From Patiria pectinifera (lineage: Eukaryota; Echinodermata; Asteroidea; Valvatida; Asterinidae), in contig CM057144.1 in the NCBI GenBank assembly GCA_029964075.1, forward strand, positions 8,703,281 to 8,767,280: a stretch of 64,000 bases of DNA, written 5' to 3'. Within the stretch, counting starts at the first letter, position 1. Every line of letters begins with the position of its first letter. Under the pieces are notes generated by a model. The model ran no database searches and was not told the DNA's origin. It saw only the letters and a list, made by a program, of their open reading frames with translations. Both the position numbers and the translations under genes were made by a program. Of this stretch, positions 11,459 to 22,134 are shown piece after piece.

Positions 11459-12602
11459 CCGTAATTTTCGGAATATAAGCCGCGCGGCGTATAAGCCGCA
11501 GTACGCAAAAATCTGCAAATTAAGATTTGAAGTCGGCGTATAAGCCGCACCGGCGTATAAGCCGCACCGACCGCAGCGGTTTCAATTTTGTAGGGCCTCC
11601 AAATTCTAGTGAAAATGCTCTGAACCAGTTCCATTTACACTACGAAAGCTATAAAAAGGGCCACAAAAGTTATATCAAATCATTCACAGTTGATACTCTT
11701 ACAATAATACAAACAAATATGGAAATTGATGATGAGAAATAAACACCGGGAATTACTGCCGGCTGCCCCGTCCGGTCGCAGCATGGCCCAGCGATCTAGC
11801 GCCGGCAAATGATAACATTTTACCCCAGCACTTGAGATATGTAACCCACCGTGTGTCGTCTGACTGGAGGCTACAAATGCTGCTTTGTGGCAACAGACGC
11901 TGATTTGTTTTGTCCCAAGAATAAACAGGTCCGTTTTTACAACAAAACTTATCAAATTGTTGTGATTACTAACGTCAAAATTCAAGTTGCGATCGTAACT
12001 CTCTTCGAAAATAGTCAACACGATGCTGAAAATTTTATGGACGAATCCATTCATTTCGTAAGGGGTGATTTTTAGCCCCTGCTTTGAGTTTTACATCGTT
12101 TCTTGAATACATTTCAAGAAAAAAAATTATATTGTGACATTGAACAACTGATTATTGAACAGAGAAATATTTGGAACTCCCTAAAAAGTATTAGTTTCTG
12201 TTTTTAAACAGCAGAAATATTGGTAATTATTGTTCCCAAGAAAGTACACCCCTTTATTACAACAAATGGTGTGGTCCATGGGAAAGGCATGCAGCATGCA
12301 TGCAACACTGCACTAGGATCATGTACTGCCGGTTGTCGATGTCGATGTCAAAGAGACAGCTTTCGCTAGCCGTACTTTTTACCTTTTCGTTGGACGTGCT
12401 TTCGGTTTGTTTATGACTTTCTTTATTGATGATTCATTTCAGCAACAGATCTTTCCTTATACCAGTACATTAAATATACATTTGAATATCATTTTTATTC
12501 TTCACGGCTCGGCGTATAAGCCGCCCTGTGTATAAGCCGCAGTAAACATTTTCATGGGCAAATTCAACGTATAAGCTGCGGCTTATATTCCGAAAATTAC
12601 GG
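11459..12602. mobile_element. TA-flanked DNA transposon with AATATAAGCCGC inverted ends
   Basis: The left end CCGTAATTTTCGGAATATAA plus GCCGC and the right end are perfect reverse complements over 25 bases, flanked on each side by TA (11457-11458, 12603-12604). Inside both ends lie repeated GGCGTATAAGCCGCA words (11475-11570 and 12505-12545), giving arm-like subterminal repeats. Length is 1144 bp. The interior has no transposase-like frame, so it is non-autonomous. TA duplication suggests a Tc1/mariner-type or related enzyme; the superfamily is not certain. Confidence 0.9.
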
Positions 12603-12974
12603 TAATTGTTTGACCCACTTTCTGATTTTGTTTTCTTCTAATTCTGGCATTACAGACTGTGTGCCACTCAAAATTGCAAGATTAAGATTTTGGTGCATTT
12701 TGTAAGCAAAACGGCTACAAGTCTTCCAGGTTTACATTTGGACGAACTTGTGATTTTCCTTCAACTGTTCTTGGACACCATGGAAAAGACCTACACATTT
12801 TTTTTCAGGATGATGAGTTCTTGCCGATCAAGAATTTCTAGGACTGCATGCTAGGCATTGAAACCCAGGAACAAGATCGAGATATAAACTGTACTGCGAA
12901 CCTTGTCAAAACATTTGCTTTAACTGTGAACCATTTATATCGTTGAAACGTTTATATTGTTGCATGTAACATGA

Positions 12975-13375
12975 CTATATACGAACATTCTGTACAAGAA
13001 AAAAATGGTACTTGACTTTCGCCTTAACACTGTAAGAAATTGTATAAGAAAATGCATAAAATTCTATTTTAGAAACGGTGAAGCATGCTGTATAAGAAAC
13101 AAAAACGGTTTTTGACTTTCACGTACAGGTACGAATGATGCTTAAATTTCCATTTGAGAAACGGTGTAGCATGCTATATAAGAAACATAAATGGTTCCTA
13201 AATTTCACGTAATCGTACGAATGATGCATAAAATTCCACTTGAGAAACGGTGTAGGACTAATGGGAAAATTATGTGCGAAAAAAATGGTTGTTGACTTAC
13301 ATATTAAGCATATTACGAAATATATAAGAAAATGCATAAAATTATCATTGAAAAACGGTGTAGTAAAGTTGCAAT
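12975..13375 (+). repeat. ~90-bp degenerate tandem array
   Basis: Four imperfect units of about 85-100 bp share AAATGGT.CTTGACTTTCACG, then ATGCATAAAATTC and GAGAAACGGTGTAG. They lie head to tail. The downstream end is followed by GCGCTCCATTATTTTG, the same word found in the inverted arms at 10730 and 13520. Confidence 0.75.
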
Positions 13376-13505
13376 TGTGCAAAGCTATAACTGTGTCATT
13401 TTTGGTGTTTCTTTATTTCGCGCTCCATTATTTTGTAGGAATTGAGTGAGTGATAAAGGCATTATTACCCTCCCAAAGAATGGAGAGGTTTATCACCTCC
13501 AACGC

Positions 13506-13565
13506 TCCATTCGTGCAAAATAATGGAGCGCTAGGACAATAAGGGTGACGTCACGGGTGGAGTTT
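13506..13565 (-). repeat. Right arm of the 2.9-kb-spaced inverted repeat
   Basis: Reverse-complement partner of 10693-10755, including one TGACGTCA. Together the arms may be the ends of a composite or foldback element of about 2.9 kb; no target duplication was verified. Confidence 0.75.
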
Positions 13566-13951
13566 AATGCTCTATAACACGACGTCGAAATCTCATTGAT
13601 TTTCATGATGCCTTGCGCGGCTAAGGTTTATGTTATCTGCCATTATTTCAGTACCGACGAATGCTTAGAACAAACAAAGTGGCACAAAATAAGCAGGACC
13701 ATAGGCGTATTTGAAACCCGTTCACGATTGATTAACCCGTCTAACAGTGTCCTCTGGTTGTCGATTTCCTAGGTTCGTAGAATGCAATTGGCTGCTTATT
13801 CTAGATGATAGCCACCTTGAGGACGGCCAAATACGAAGAAAATTATTTAAATCCTGCAACGGTTGTAAAATAAGTGACAAAGACAATTTTACTTCTTGCA
13901 CTATATAATTTTTTATTATAAGATGGAATTTTGCATCGGGGTGATATTAAT
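13566..13951. other. No gene recognised
   Basis: The last 40 bases (from about 13915, TATTATAAGATGGAATTTTG) are the outer end of the SINE body described next. The rest is unassigned. Confidence 0.35.
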
Positions 13952-14454
13952 CAAATTAGGTTTTGCCCTTCACGGACGTTTTTTAAACACTGTATACTCG
14001 GTTTGTTACCTCTCGAGTGAAAGTTGGAAAAAATCACTCGGGTGGGACTCGAACCCACGACCTCCTGCTTTCTAGTGCAGATGTCTTACCACTCGACCAC
14101 CGAGCTAACGGGATCGGTTGGCTGGTTCGAATCTGATGTACATAGCAGCGGGCACCGCATAAGCTATTATAAGATGGAATTTTGCGTCGGGGTGATATAA
14201 ATCAAATTAGGTTTTGCTCTTCACCGACGTTTTTTAAACACTGTATACTCGGTGTGTTAAAAAACGTCGGTGAAGGGCAAAACCTAATTTAATTTATATC
14301 ACCCCGACGCAAAATTCCATCTTATAATAGTTTATGCGGTACCCGCTGCTATGTACATCAGATTCGTGATTTTTTTTCCAACTTTCACTTGGGAGGTAAC
14401 ACACTGAGTATACAGTGTTAAAAATAACGTCGGTGAAGGGCACAACCTAATTTA
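13952..14454. repeat. Palindrome of two tRNA-SINE copies, one lacking the tRNA head
   Basis: Inner arms 14128-14238 and 14257-14366 pair nearly perfectly. Outer arms 13952-14036 and 14367-14454 also pair. The left half carries a 91-bp segment (14037-14127) holding the tRNA-like sequence, and this is cleanly absent from the right half at the matching position. The body includes GTATACAGTGTTTAAAAAAC and ATTCCATCTTATAAT. The structure is two head-to-head or tail-to-tail SINE bodies. Confidence 0.85.
14035..14106 (-). tRNA. tRNA-like SINE head (probably not a functional tRNA gene)
   Basis: The minus strand folds as a 72-nt cloverleaf. The acceptor strands are AGCTCGG and CCGAGTG with a mismatch at the first pair, the D-arm is GTCGAGTGGTAAGAC, and the T-arm GTGGGTTCGAGTCCCAC is perfect. 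Internal A and B box sequences (TGGTCGAGTGG, GGTTCGAGTCC) for RNA polymerase III are intact. The anticodon stem TCTGC/GCAGG encloses an eight-base loop ACTAGAAA, one base too long, so the anticodon (TAG or AGA) cannot be fixed. The acceptor mismatch, loop size and embedding in a repeated body favour a tRNA-derived SINE promoter over a host tRNA. Confidence 0.6.
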
Positions 14455-15341
14455 ATACATTTTTATGCCAACAAAAAGTTTTGGAATCCGCAATCCTTGT
14501 TCCCGACGGTTCATCATCCACTCCCTAATATAGTTAAACACCGTTCTTTCGCCTCTTGGTATCGCAAGAACGGAGTTTCGAATGCGCCTATAATGTCGGA
14601 TGTTACGTTGAGCTTAAATCAAAATAATGTGTACAATTCTATGCAATTTTGACAATGATACTTTTGTAAACGTGGAAGGTGAGAGTGCGAACCAAAGCTT
14701 GCACGTACACAAAAGTGCAGTCGTTTTCGGTATCATTTGTCATACATTGAATAAATCGAGACACATTATCACTGTTGTTGGCCAAATAAAGAGTATGGCT
14801 GGATTGTTAATGAATTTCTGTACTGATTAGACATTATTTGAGCGAGAGGTGCGAGTAAATTTTGGGTAAGACAAACAAAAGTATTGGGATGGGGACTTAC
14901 GTCTCATGTAGCTATTGCAAGCTGAATTGAAAATGGCAATTCGTTTTTGTCAATTAACTTTTATGTTGTAACATTTCGTTTCCTCTGACTTAAAACGTTA
15001 TGATGTGCCCAATATTTGGGTCTTATTTGAAGAATTGTGAGCATAAAAAATTACATTTTTTTCAATCGCTTTCACACGGTAACTGCAACAGTATGCATAT
15101 TCGCCAAACAAATAACACGATACCTGCAACACTTTGTATACGAAACTAGACTTAAAATATCATGCCAAAATAAAACAGTGCAATGAAATCTCAAGAAACA
15201 TATTACAAAAAAAAGCTCACACTCACATCAAATCGCACAGGACTATCAACAGATGACTTAATGCACATTGTAAAACATTTCGAAACAGGTGAAATAATGA
15301 CAAAACACAAATCACAAAATTATATCTTGGATATTTTGTAT
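14455..15341. other. No gene recognised
   Basis: AT-rich sequence with a few short open frames but no splice-supported exon or recognisable domain. Confidence 0.35.
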
Positions 15342-15740
15342 TCATTTTCTGCCTTCAACCTTGTTCAAGTTTTGGAATTTCATCGAGATACCATGAAATA
15401 CCAACAAAAAATGGTTGTACACGGTTCTCACTGGGGAAAAAAGCGTCTCGCGTGGTGGATCCATGACTGATGCGTCTCTGATAGTTCTTCGTCTCAATAG
15501 CTTGACTGATGCGTCTCTGATAGTTCTTCGTCTCAATAGCTTGAAGAAGAGTAATTCTCTCATACAGATTGCGATCATAAACCTTCCAGCGGAAAACAGG
15601 AGAAAAATCCTCAATTGGGTTCAGGAGGGGAGAGTATGGCGGGAAAATCGGGCCTGAGCCTCGCAAACCATCCTTGCACAATGGCCGAGTAGTTGGAATT
15701 GACATTGTCTCATACAATGACAGATCTTGTTACCAAAGTT
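15342..15740 (-). pseudogene. IS630-like (Tc1/mariner superfamily) transposase C-terminal relic
   Basis: The minus strand reads PPYSPLLNPIEDFSPVFRWK then VYDRN. This is the block around the last catalytic acidic residue of IS630/DDE_3 transposases (PPYSP-LNPIE), followed by LLQAIE and, after a frame change, GWIHHARRFF-like residues. Upstream, pieces resembling YDN.N and the preceding strand are in other frames. The gene is broken by shifts and by a perfect 39-bp tandem duplication (15465-15503 and 15504-15542) that repeats QAIETKNYQRRIS in frame. No intact N-terminal half was seen. Confidence 0.8.
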
Positions 15741-15949
15741 CCAAGTTACATGCAATGGCTTGGATGAGCTAACTTACGATACGATAAGTGACTTCCTCGA
15801 ACGTGTTGGTAGTGCATTTCTTTCACCCCTGATGCTGTTTTTTTTTCTCGTATGGCACCCTTGTTCTATATGCAGGCATGCAACTTTTCCTCAGATCAGC
15901 TGATTTCCTCTTTTTTTTACTTACCATGTGTGCCATTGAAAATAGAAAA

Positions 15950-16075
15950 ACATTGTAGTCGAGACCGGATAGTCCGACACCGAGACATAGACCGAGACCT
16001 GAAGTTTCGAGACCGAGACCAGCCCCTTCAAGGCGGACCGAGACCGAAATGGTCCGAGACCGATACCGCTGATAA
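15950..16075 (+). repeat. GAGACCGA-rich degenerate tandem
   Basis: Irregular repeats of CCGAGACC/GAGACCGA, beginning TGTAGTCGAGACCGG. The start resembles the TGTTGTAGTCGAGTC end of the hAT MITE at 32892, so this may be a relative of that family. Confidence 0.5.
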
Positions 16076-17119
16076 TAAATATCAATAATCTAAATAAAAA
16101 TAAAAAAAGACACATAATTAAAGTTGTAACCTTTCTATTCACGAAGATTACAGACAAATTTTGACCAGTGGCAGTGTTGACAAATTGATACATTGACACC
16201 TTACTTGAGCAAGAAGTAGTTACACTTAAGAATGTGGGCTTTGATATGTTGTCTGCATCCGATCTTGACAAAATTTAAAAATTAAAGGTAGATGTTTCAT
16301 CCGTTATATAGGAACTCGGATTCTTAACTCCACAGTATCCCCTTTGTTTCAGCTAATGACTTCTAACGGATATTTAAAGATGCGATTTTAATTTAACATT
16401 GGGCTTCTTTTTTCTAAAATAAATATAGGACTTAACTTCTACCAAGACTTATGTACTTGATTTAAAAAAAAAAAATGGGGGCTAGAAAATGTTGAATTAT
16501 TTTTTTTTCATTTCCGTCATGGAATATGGACTGGTACATAATAGACCCACAAGTTGCGAGGTGGTTGCAAGATATAGATTTTTATATTTTGTTCTGACCG
16601 GGATTTAAATTTTTAAGGAATAATGGGGTACTTTAAATGAGCAGCCAGAAAATGGGGTCTCATCATACGCTCTAATGGCAGCAGTGAGTGGTAACTGGTA
16701 AGAGTGTGTGAATTCAATGCTGGAAAATCAGGTAGGAAAATTTACTTTTTCTTCAAAAAAATGTCCCAAATGTCGAAAATGTCACTAATTTGGAGCACCT
16801 TTTATAAAATACAAAAGAAATGCAAGTGATTACGCCCACAGGGGTGGGCTAAAGTACACAATCCCCGAAAATAGCTTGCCCTTATTTCCTAAATATAGTT
16901 TCCTAAGTGCCCGACTCAAATGTCGGATAAATACCGAACTTGTTCCACATCGTTCAGTGACTGGTCCTGCTGCAGCTTTACATGTAGTTTGGAGACTTTC
17001 CAACGTGCAGTCCGAACCAACCACGATATATAACGATTGTTAACAGGTTCGACAACATGATCTACGGGCTAGCTAATATTTTAACTATCAGCGAACACAA
17101 TGTAATCGATCAGGTTTGG
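16076..17119. other. No gene recognised
   Basis: Unassigned AT-rich sequence. A short GC-richer patch at 16840-17020 opens on the minus strand but shows no family motif. Confidence 0.35.
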
Positions 17120-18345
17120 GCATCAGGTGCTGGGAGTTGGGGCAGTTATTGGGGAGGTGTTGGGCAGGTGTTTAATAGTTGAGCAGGTGTTTTGGAATTG
17201 TTGGACAGGGGTTGGGCATGTGTTTGGCAGTTTTTGAGCAGGTGTTCGTGAGTTTCTGGGCACGTGTTGGAGAATTGTTGGGTATGCGTTTAAGCAGGTG
17301 TTGGGGCATGTGTCGGGAGGTGTAGGGCATGTGTTGCGGAGGTGTAGGGCACGTGTATGGGAGTTGTTGGGCAGGTGTTGCGAAGCTGTTAGGCAGGTGT
17401 GGGGCATATGTTGGGCATATGCTGGGAATGTGTTGGGGAGTTGTTGGGCGAGTGTTGAGCAAGGTGTTTGGCAGTTGTTGGGCATGCGTTGGGAAGCGCT
17501 GTAAGGGCATCTGTTTGACATGTGTTTGGGAGTTGTTGAGCAGGTGTTTGGGAGTTGGTCATGTGTTTGGAAGTTGTTGGGCAGTTGCTGGGCATGTGTT
17601 AGGAAGCTGTGCGTGTATTCAGAAGTTGTTTGGCATTTGTTGGGCATGTTTTCGGAAGTTGTATGCCTATTGGGCAGTTGTTAAGGACGTGGGTAGGTGT
17701 TGAGCAGGTTTTTGGGAGTTGTTGGGCATGTGTTCGGAAGCTGTTGGGTATGTGTTGAGCAGTTGTTGAGCAGGTATTTGGGAGTTGCTGAGCAGTTATA
17801 TGGCAAGTGTTGGGCAGGTGAAAGGCATGTGTTGGATAGTTGTAGGGCCAAGTGTTTGGTAGGTGAAAGGCATGTGGTTTGGGAGTTGTTGAGCAGGTGT
17901 TCGGGAGTTGTTCGGCATGTGTTTGGAAGTTATTCGGCATGTGTTGCGCAGATGTTAAGCAGGTGTTTGGGAGTTGCTGAGCAGTTATATGGGAGTTGTT
18001 GGGCAGTTGTTTAGGACTTGTGGCAAGCGTTGGGCAGGTGAAAGGCTTGTGTTGGATAGTTGTAGGGCCAAGTGTTGGGTAGGTGAAAGGCATGTGGTTT
18101 GGAAGTTGTTGAGCAGGTGTTCGGGAGTTGTTCGGCATGTGTTTGGAAGTTATTCGGCATGTGTTGCGCAGATGTTGAGGACTTGTTGGGTAGGTGTTCG
18201 GAAGTTGTTGGGTAGGTGTTGGGCATGTGTTGAACATATGTTGGGTAGGTGAAGGGCAAGTGTTGGGCCCTACGTGTTGAGCAGGTGTTTGGGAGTTGTT
18301 GGGCATGTGTTTGGAATTTGTTGGGCAGCTGTGCAACTACGCAAC
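17120..18345 (+). repeat. 15-bp-based minisatellite (foldback-like long arm)
   Basis: More than 1.2 kb of degenerate GTTGGGCATGTGTTTGGGA-type words with a 15-base beat. Because 15 is a multiple of three, long Thr/Pro/Asn/Gln-rich frames (up to 245 codons on the minus strand) and Gly/Val/Cys-rich frames on the plus strand stay open; these are not judged genes. A higher-order unit of about 212 bp is duplicated (17812-17958 versus 18024-18177, almost identical), showing recent expansion. The same repeat occurs inverted at 18770-19035. Confidence 0.9.
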
Positions 18346-18769
18346 AAGAGAAAAAAGGAAAATTATTCTGAAGAAGAGAACTCTTTATGGCAGACATAAG
18401 TATGAGGAATTAAAAGATATTACATGAGGATGCAAACACTAACAAGAAAAATGCAAGGGCAGCTATTCTCCGCCAACACCGTGCAAGTTTTCCATAGGTC
18501 ATTGGATGATTTAAGATTAGATTATCCAAATTAAAATCTGAGTCAAGAGAATACCTGTCAAGTATGAGAATGTTCAAGAATTGCAACTGGTAGGGGAAAC
18601 TCTTACTTTTTAACTGTCGAGTAACTTTTGAATGTAACTATAACTTTGGCAATGTTTCATGAATACCAATTAGTTAACAACTATTCTCAGTAAGCAACAA
18701 CGTGCAACGTGCCTATTTAGTAAGGTTTTATGAATAATAACCCTAGGTCAATAACTCTCCTACGAACTC
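18346..18769. other. Unique spacer between opposed minisatellite arms
   Basis: About 420 bp of non-repetitive AT-rich sequence between the two oppositely oriented arrays. No gene recognised. Confidence 0.5.
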
Positions 18770-19035
18770 CCCAAACCTGTTCAAGAACTGCCCGTCACCT
18801 TCCAACAAAACTGCCCAACAACTGCCCAAACATTCTGCAAAACTCCCCAAGAACTCCCTTACACATGCCCAACACCTCCCCAGCAACAGCCTGTCCCACA
18901 CCTCCCCATGACCTGCTCAACAACCAACACCTGCCCAACAACTGCCCAAACATTTTCCCAACAACTGTCCCAACATATGGAATCTAACTCCCTAACACCT
19001 GCTCAACAACTCCCCTAGAACTACCAAAAACCTGC
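18770..19035 (-). repeat. Inverted short arm of the 15-bp minisatellite
   Basis: Here the plus strand carries CCCAACAACTGCCCAAACAT and related words, the reverse complement of the 17120-18345 array. With the spacer it forms a foldback-like arrangement. Confidence 0.85.
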
Positions 19036-19126
19036 AAAACGGGGCCGTATCATAAGTCCGACGCCTCATAGGTCCGACACCTTAGTCCGAAATTTCCGCC
19101 TCATAGGTCTGACGTCGGAAAACGTC

Positions 19127-20303
19127 GGTGAGACCATCGGTTACATTTAATGCTGTCCGCAGGGCATAATCCAGAACTATGATGAATAGGTAGGGGGCGA
19201 GAGGATCACCTTGAAGAACTCCAGTGTTGACGGAGAACGAATCTGATTCACCTTCGGGAGTGAGAACAACAGCACTTGTATCCTCATACATAATTTTGAT
19301 GGCATTAATGGTCTCCTCCGGGATACCGTAAGCATGCAGGATCTTAAACATTGTTGGTCTGTCAACAGAGTCAAATGCTTTACGGAAATCGATGAAAATG
19401 ATGGCAGCTTCCTTCTGGTGATTACGAATTTCCTCAATAAGGCGCCTGAGGGCAAGGATTTGAGATGAGGTTGAACGTAGAGGCCGAAAGCCACTTTGAT
19501 TGGGACGGAGTATCTTCTCAACTTCCGGACGAATGCGATTCAGAAGTAGTCGATTGTAAACCTTGGCAGCAGTTTGAGAGAGGCTGATTCCCCGGTAGTT
19601 GTCTGGGATGGTGAGGTCCCCTTTCTTTGGAACTGGGACGATGCCGGACAAGCCCCATTCTGGAGGGCGGTTACCTTCAAGGGTTGCATTGCAGAATCTT
19701 GTGAGATATTTCTTGAGTTTAGGAAGCCTCCAAACTTCAATAGGTATGTTGTCCAAACCAGGAGCCTTGCCAAGCTTCATTTGTTTAATGGCTATGTTGA
19801 CCTCGGCTTGGGAGAATTTGCCAGTTGGGATGTTAGGGTTTGGATCAAAGACTGGATCAATGGAGAACTGGGTCATTGGAGGCATTATCAGAGTTGAGAA
19901 GCTTCTCAAAATGGGATTTCCAAGAGGCAAGTCGATCATCACCTTGAATGAAAACGGTGTTTGGACGTTTACCAGAGAGCTGTTTTACCAGTTTCCAGGC
20001 ATTTTGGATGGAGTTGGTCGATTCCCACTCGTCAAAAGTACTGAGGATGTTGTTGACTCTGAGGTCTTCTTGCTCGTCATACACACTACTGAGGTTGGAT
20101 TGAGCAGCAGGAAGATTGGTTGGTAAGGAGGTGAGTACCTTTGTTCGAGCTACATTGACTGGTGTCGATGATGCAATGCTAGGTGGTCGTTTGGTTTGAC
20201 TTCCCAACACTCTCACACACTTGGACGAGGGAGCCATAAGATTGGTCATCAGGGCACAGTGAGGACCACTCATGGGTGATACGGTCCTCAATAGAAGATG
20301 CAA
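19127..20303 (-). pseudogene. Non-LTR retrotransposon reverse transcriptase, 3'-truncated
   Basis: Two minus-strand frames (20303-19857, then 19942-19127) join by a frameshift near 19880. The RT part shows KAPGLDNIPIEVW, IVPVPKKGD, YRGISL, FRPLRSTSSQ, the first catalytic aspartate in FIDFRKAFDSVDR, and GVLQGDPLAPYLF. It then stops aligning at about 19127, before the YADD/FADD box, so the second catalytic motif, thumb and 3' end are missing. That is unusual, because target-primed insertion normally loses the 5' end. The sequence beyond the break (19040-19126) belongs to another repeat with CTCATAGGTCCGAC words. RTE-like or related clade is suggested by the RT wording; this is not certain. Confidence 0.92.
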
Positions 20304-21381
20304 GTTCTTTATCTGAAGCCATTGCAGACCAGTTCAGTCTAGGACGGGCAGTAGGTTTTGTGGAACGAAGACAGAGCCTTATCTTAGCACAGACTATACG
20401 ATGGTCGGAGCCAATTGGGTCAGATGTTGAATACGCTTGAGAATCTAGGATGCTGTTTCTCCAACGTTTACGGCACAGGATGAAGTCAATCTGTGACAGG
20501 TACTTGTTAGGTGAACGGTGCTTCCAGAGCTTTTTGGAGGACTTCTGAAATAGTGTGTTGGTAATCAGAAAGTTGTTTTGATTGACAAAGTCACTGAGGA
20601 GCTGACCATTACGGTTGGTGGTAGAGTGGTAGGAGAACTGCCTTGCAACATGAGCGTTGAAGTCCCCTCCGATGACAAGGAGGGCATGTGGGGGAATGGA
20701 GGCAATGGTGTCATTGAGACATTTGTAGAACCCAGTAATAGACGCCCCATCACTGGTGTTAGTGGGAGAGTAACAGGAGACAACGTATGTCTTAGGATTG
20801 CCTTTGAAGATGGCGAGCATAATTCTGTCGTTGATCTTAGAGATAGAAGTCAGCAGCGGGAGCAGTGATGTTTGGACAGTTATTGCTACTCCACCAACGG
20901 CTGCACCTTGACGATTCCGAGTTGCAGAAGAGGTGAAGATGGTTGATGATCCTAAACTAGAGATTCGGATATCAGGGTCTTCAGGTCGATGCACTTGACG
21001 GTGCTCTTGGATGCAGGTAACAGAAAGGTTGTAGTCACAAATGTGTTTATTAAGTTCCTCTCTTGATGACAGCGAAGAGAGACTTCGACAATTAAGCTGA
21101 CCAAAAAGGATGGTTTTCCTAGGTCGAGCAAGACCCTTCCGGAGACTATTTTTATCAGACGATGCCCTCCCAAGAGGGTTTCGGACGCCGTCGTCATAAG
21201 ACAGAGTGTCAATAGTTCCGTGAGAGGGCAGATTTGAAGCAGGGGCTTTAACCCTGGTGCTGTAGGTTGAACACATCATGTTTTCAAGTGGCTGAATACT
21301 CAGTGTGACGCCAGGACTACTGAGGTTTTTGGTACAGTTGACTCTGCTAGCCTTTGACAAACCAATGCCTCCAAACCGCAA
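20179..21381 (-). pseudogene. Non-LTR retrotransposon AP endonuclease domain
   Basis: A 400-codon minus-strand frame holds an apurinic-type endonuclease that nicks target DNA for reverse transcription. Visible catalytic elements are GQLNCRSL (Asn97), CIQEHR (Glu126), GGDFNAHV (Asp240, Asn242), QIDFIL (Asp299) and GSDHRIV (Asp326, His327), all in the expected order. All key residues are present, so this domain is well preserved. It runs into the RT region through a frameshift at about 20200-20260. The start is taken at 21381, although the family frame may begin further upstream in a fuller copy. Confidence 0.93.
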
Positions 21382-21880
21382 GGCAGCGGGAAAATGACAA
21401 TCCCCAAACCACTCTTAAGGAATACCACAGAAGGAAGTGCTGCACGCCATCATAACCAGGTGAATTAGCCTATCGACCCAGCCTGCCTATTCCGCCGATA
21501 CAGACTTTATGTACTAGAGGGGAGAGGTCCCTCACCTGCAGGATTCCACCATACAGGTTCACTCATGTAGTTTAGCTGACCAGCCGAGGCCAGGATACCG
21601 GGGTGTGGCCACTGCCGTACACAAGCAGTTCCGTGGAGCCATACATGAGCTAGGGTGAAATGTTGGAACCAGTGGTTAGAGCCCCCATAAACATGGGGCG
21701 GCTGCCCGTCGCCAAAGGTACTATCCATCCAGAACACTCCAACATCCCAAACTGTCTTACGGCGACATATACAGCTGGAGTTGAGCTGAAACTTCATCAG
21801 GTTAATTGTTCAAACAAATGCAAAAATTACACGCTCCATGGCAACAAGCCGTGCTACATATTATTTTATTATTGAATGCT
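21382..21880 (-). mobile_element. Probable 5' leader of the non-LTR element
   Basis: GC-richer sequence continuing upstream of the endonuclease frame, open on the minus strand from 21797 to 21507 without a recognised domain. The composition matches the element rather than the AT-rich flank, so it is likely the 5' untranslated region (inference). The exact 5' end is not visible. Confidence 0.5.
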
Positions 21881-22134
21881 TCGAGTAGTGTAGTAAATCT
21901 AGCCTCCCGAAGTGATCCAAGGACATTCTATTTTCCCGAGGCGAAGTAGACTTAGCCAAGTCTGGGTTGCGCCCGGTCTGTGCCTATAGTAAATCCACTC
22001 ACAGCGCATATCGCATACGTCCTCATAACGTGCGTCCTCAATGCGTCGAATCCGGACTATCATGTACATAACATGTACATGTTATTTCATGCAACTTCGC
22101 TTCGCTCATACGCATGAAAAGCAGTTTGGTTAAT

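Noticed and set aside
14035-14106. Functional host tRNA gene
   Set aside because: Eight-base anticodon loop, mismatch at the first acceptor pair and location inside a repeated palindromic body point to a SINE head.
17599-18336. 245-codon Thr/Pro/Asn/Gln-rich minus-strand frame
   Set aside because: It is produced by the 15-bp minisatellite, whose period is a multiple of three; the plus strand is open over the same interval too, and there are no splice sites or start context.
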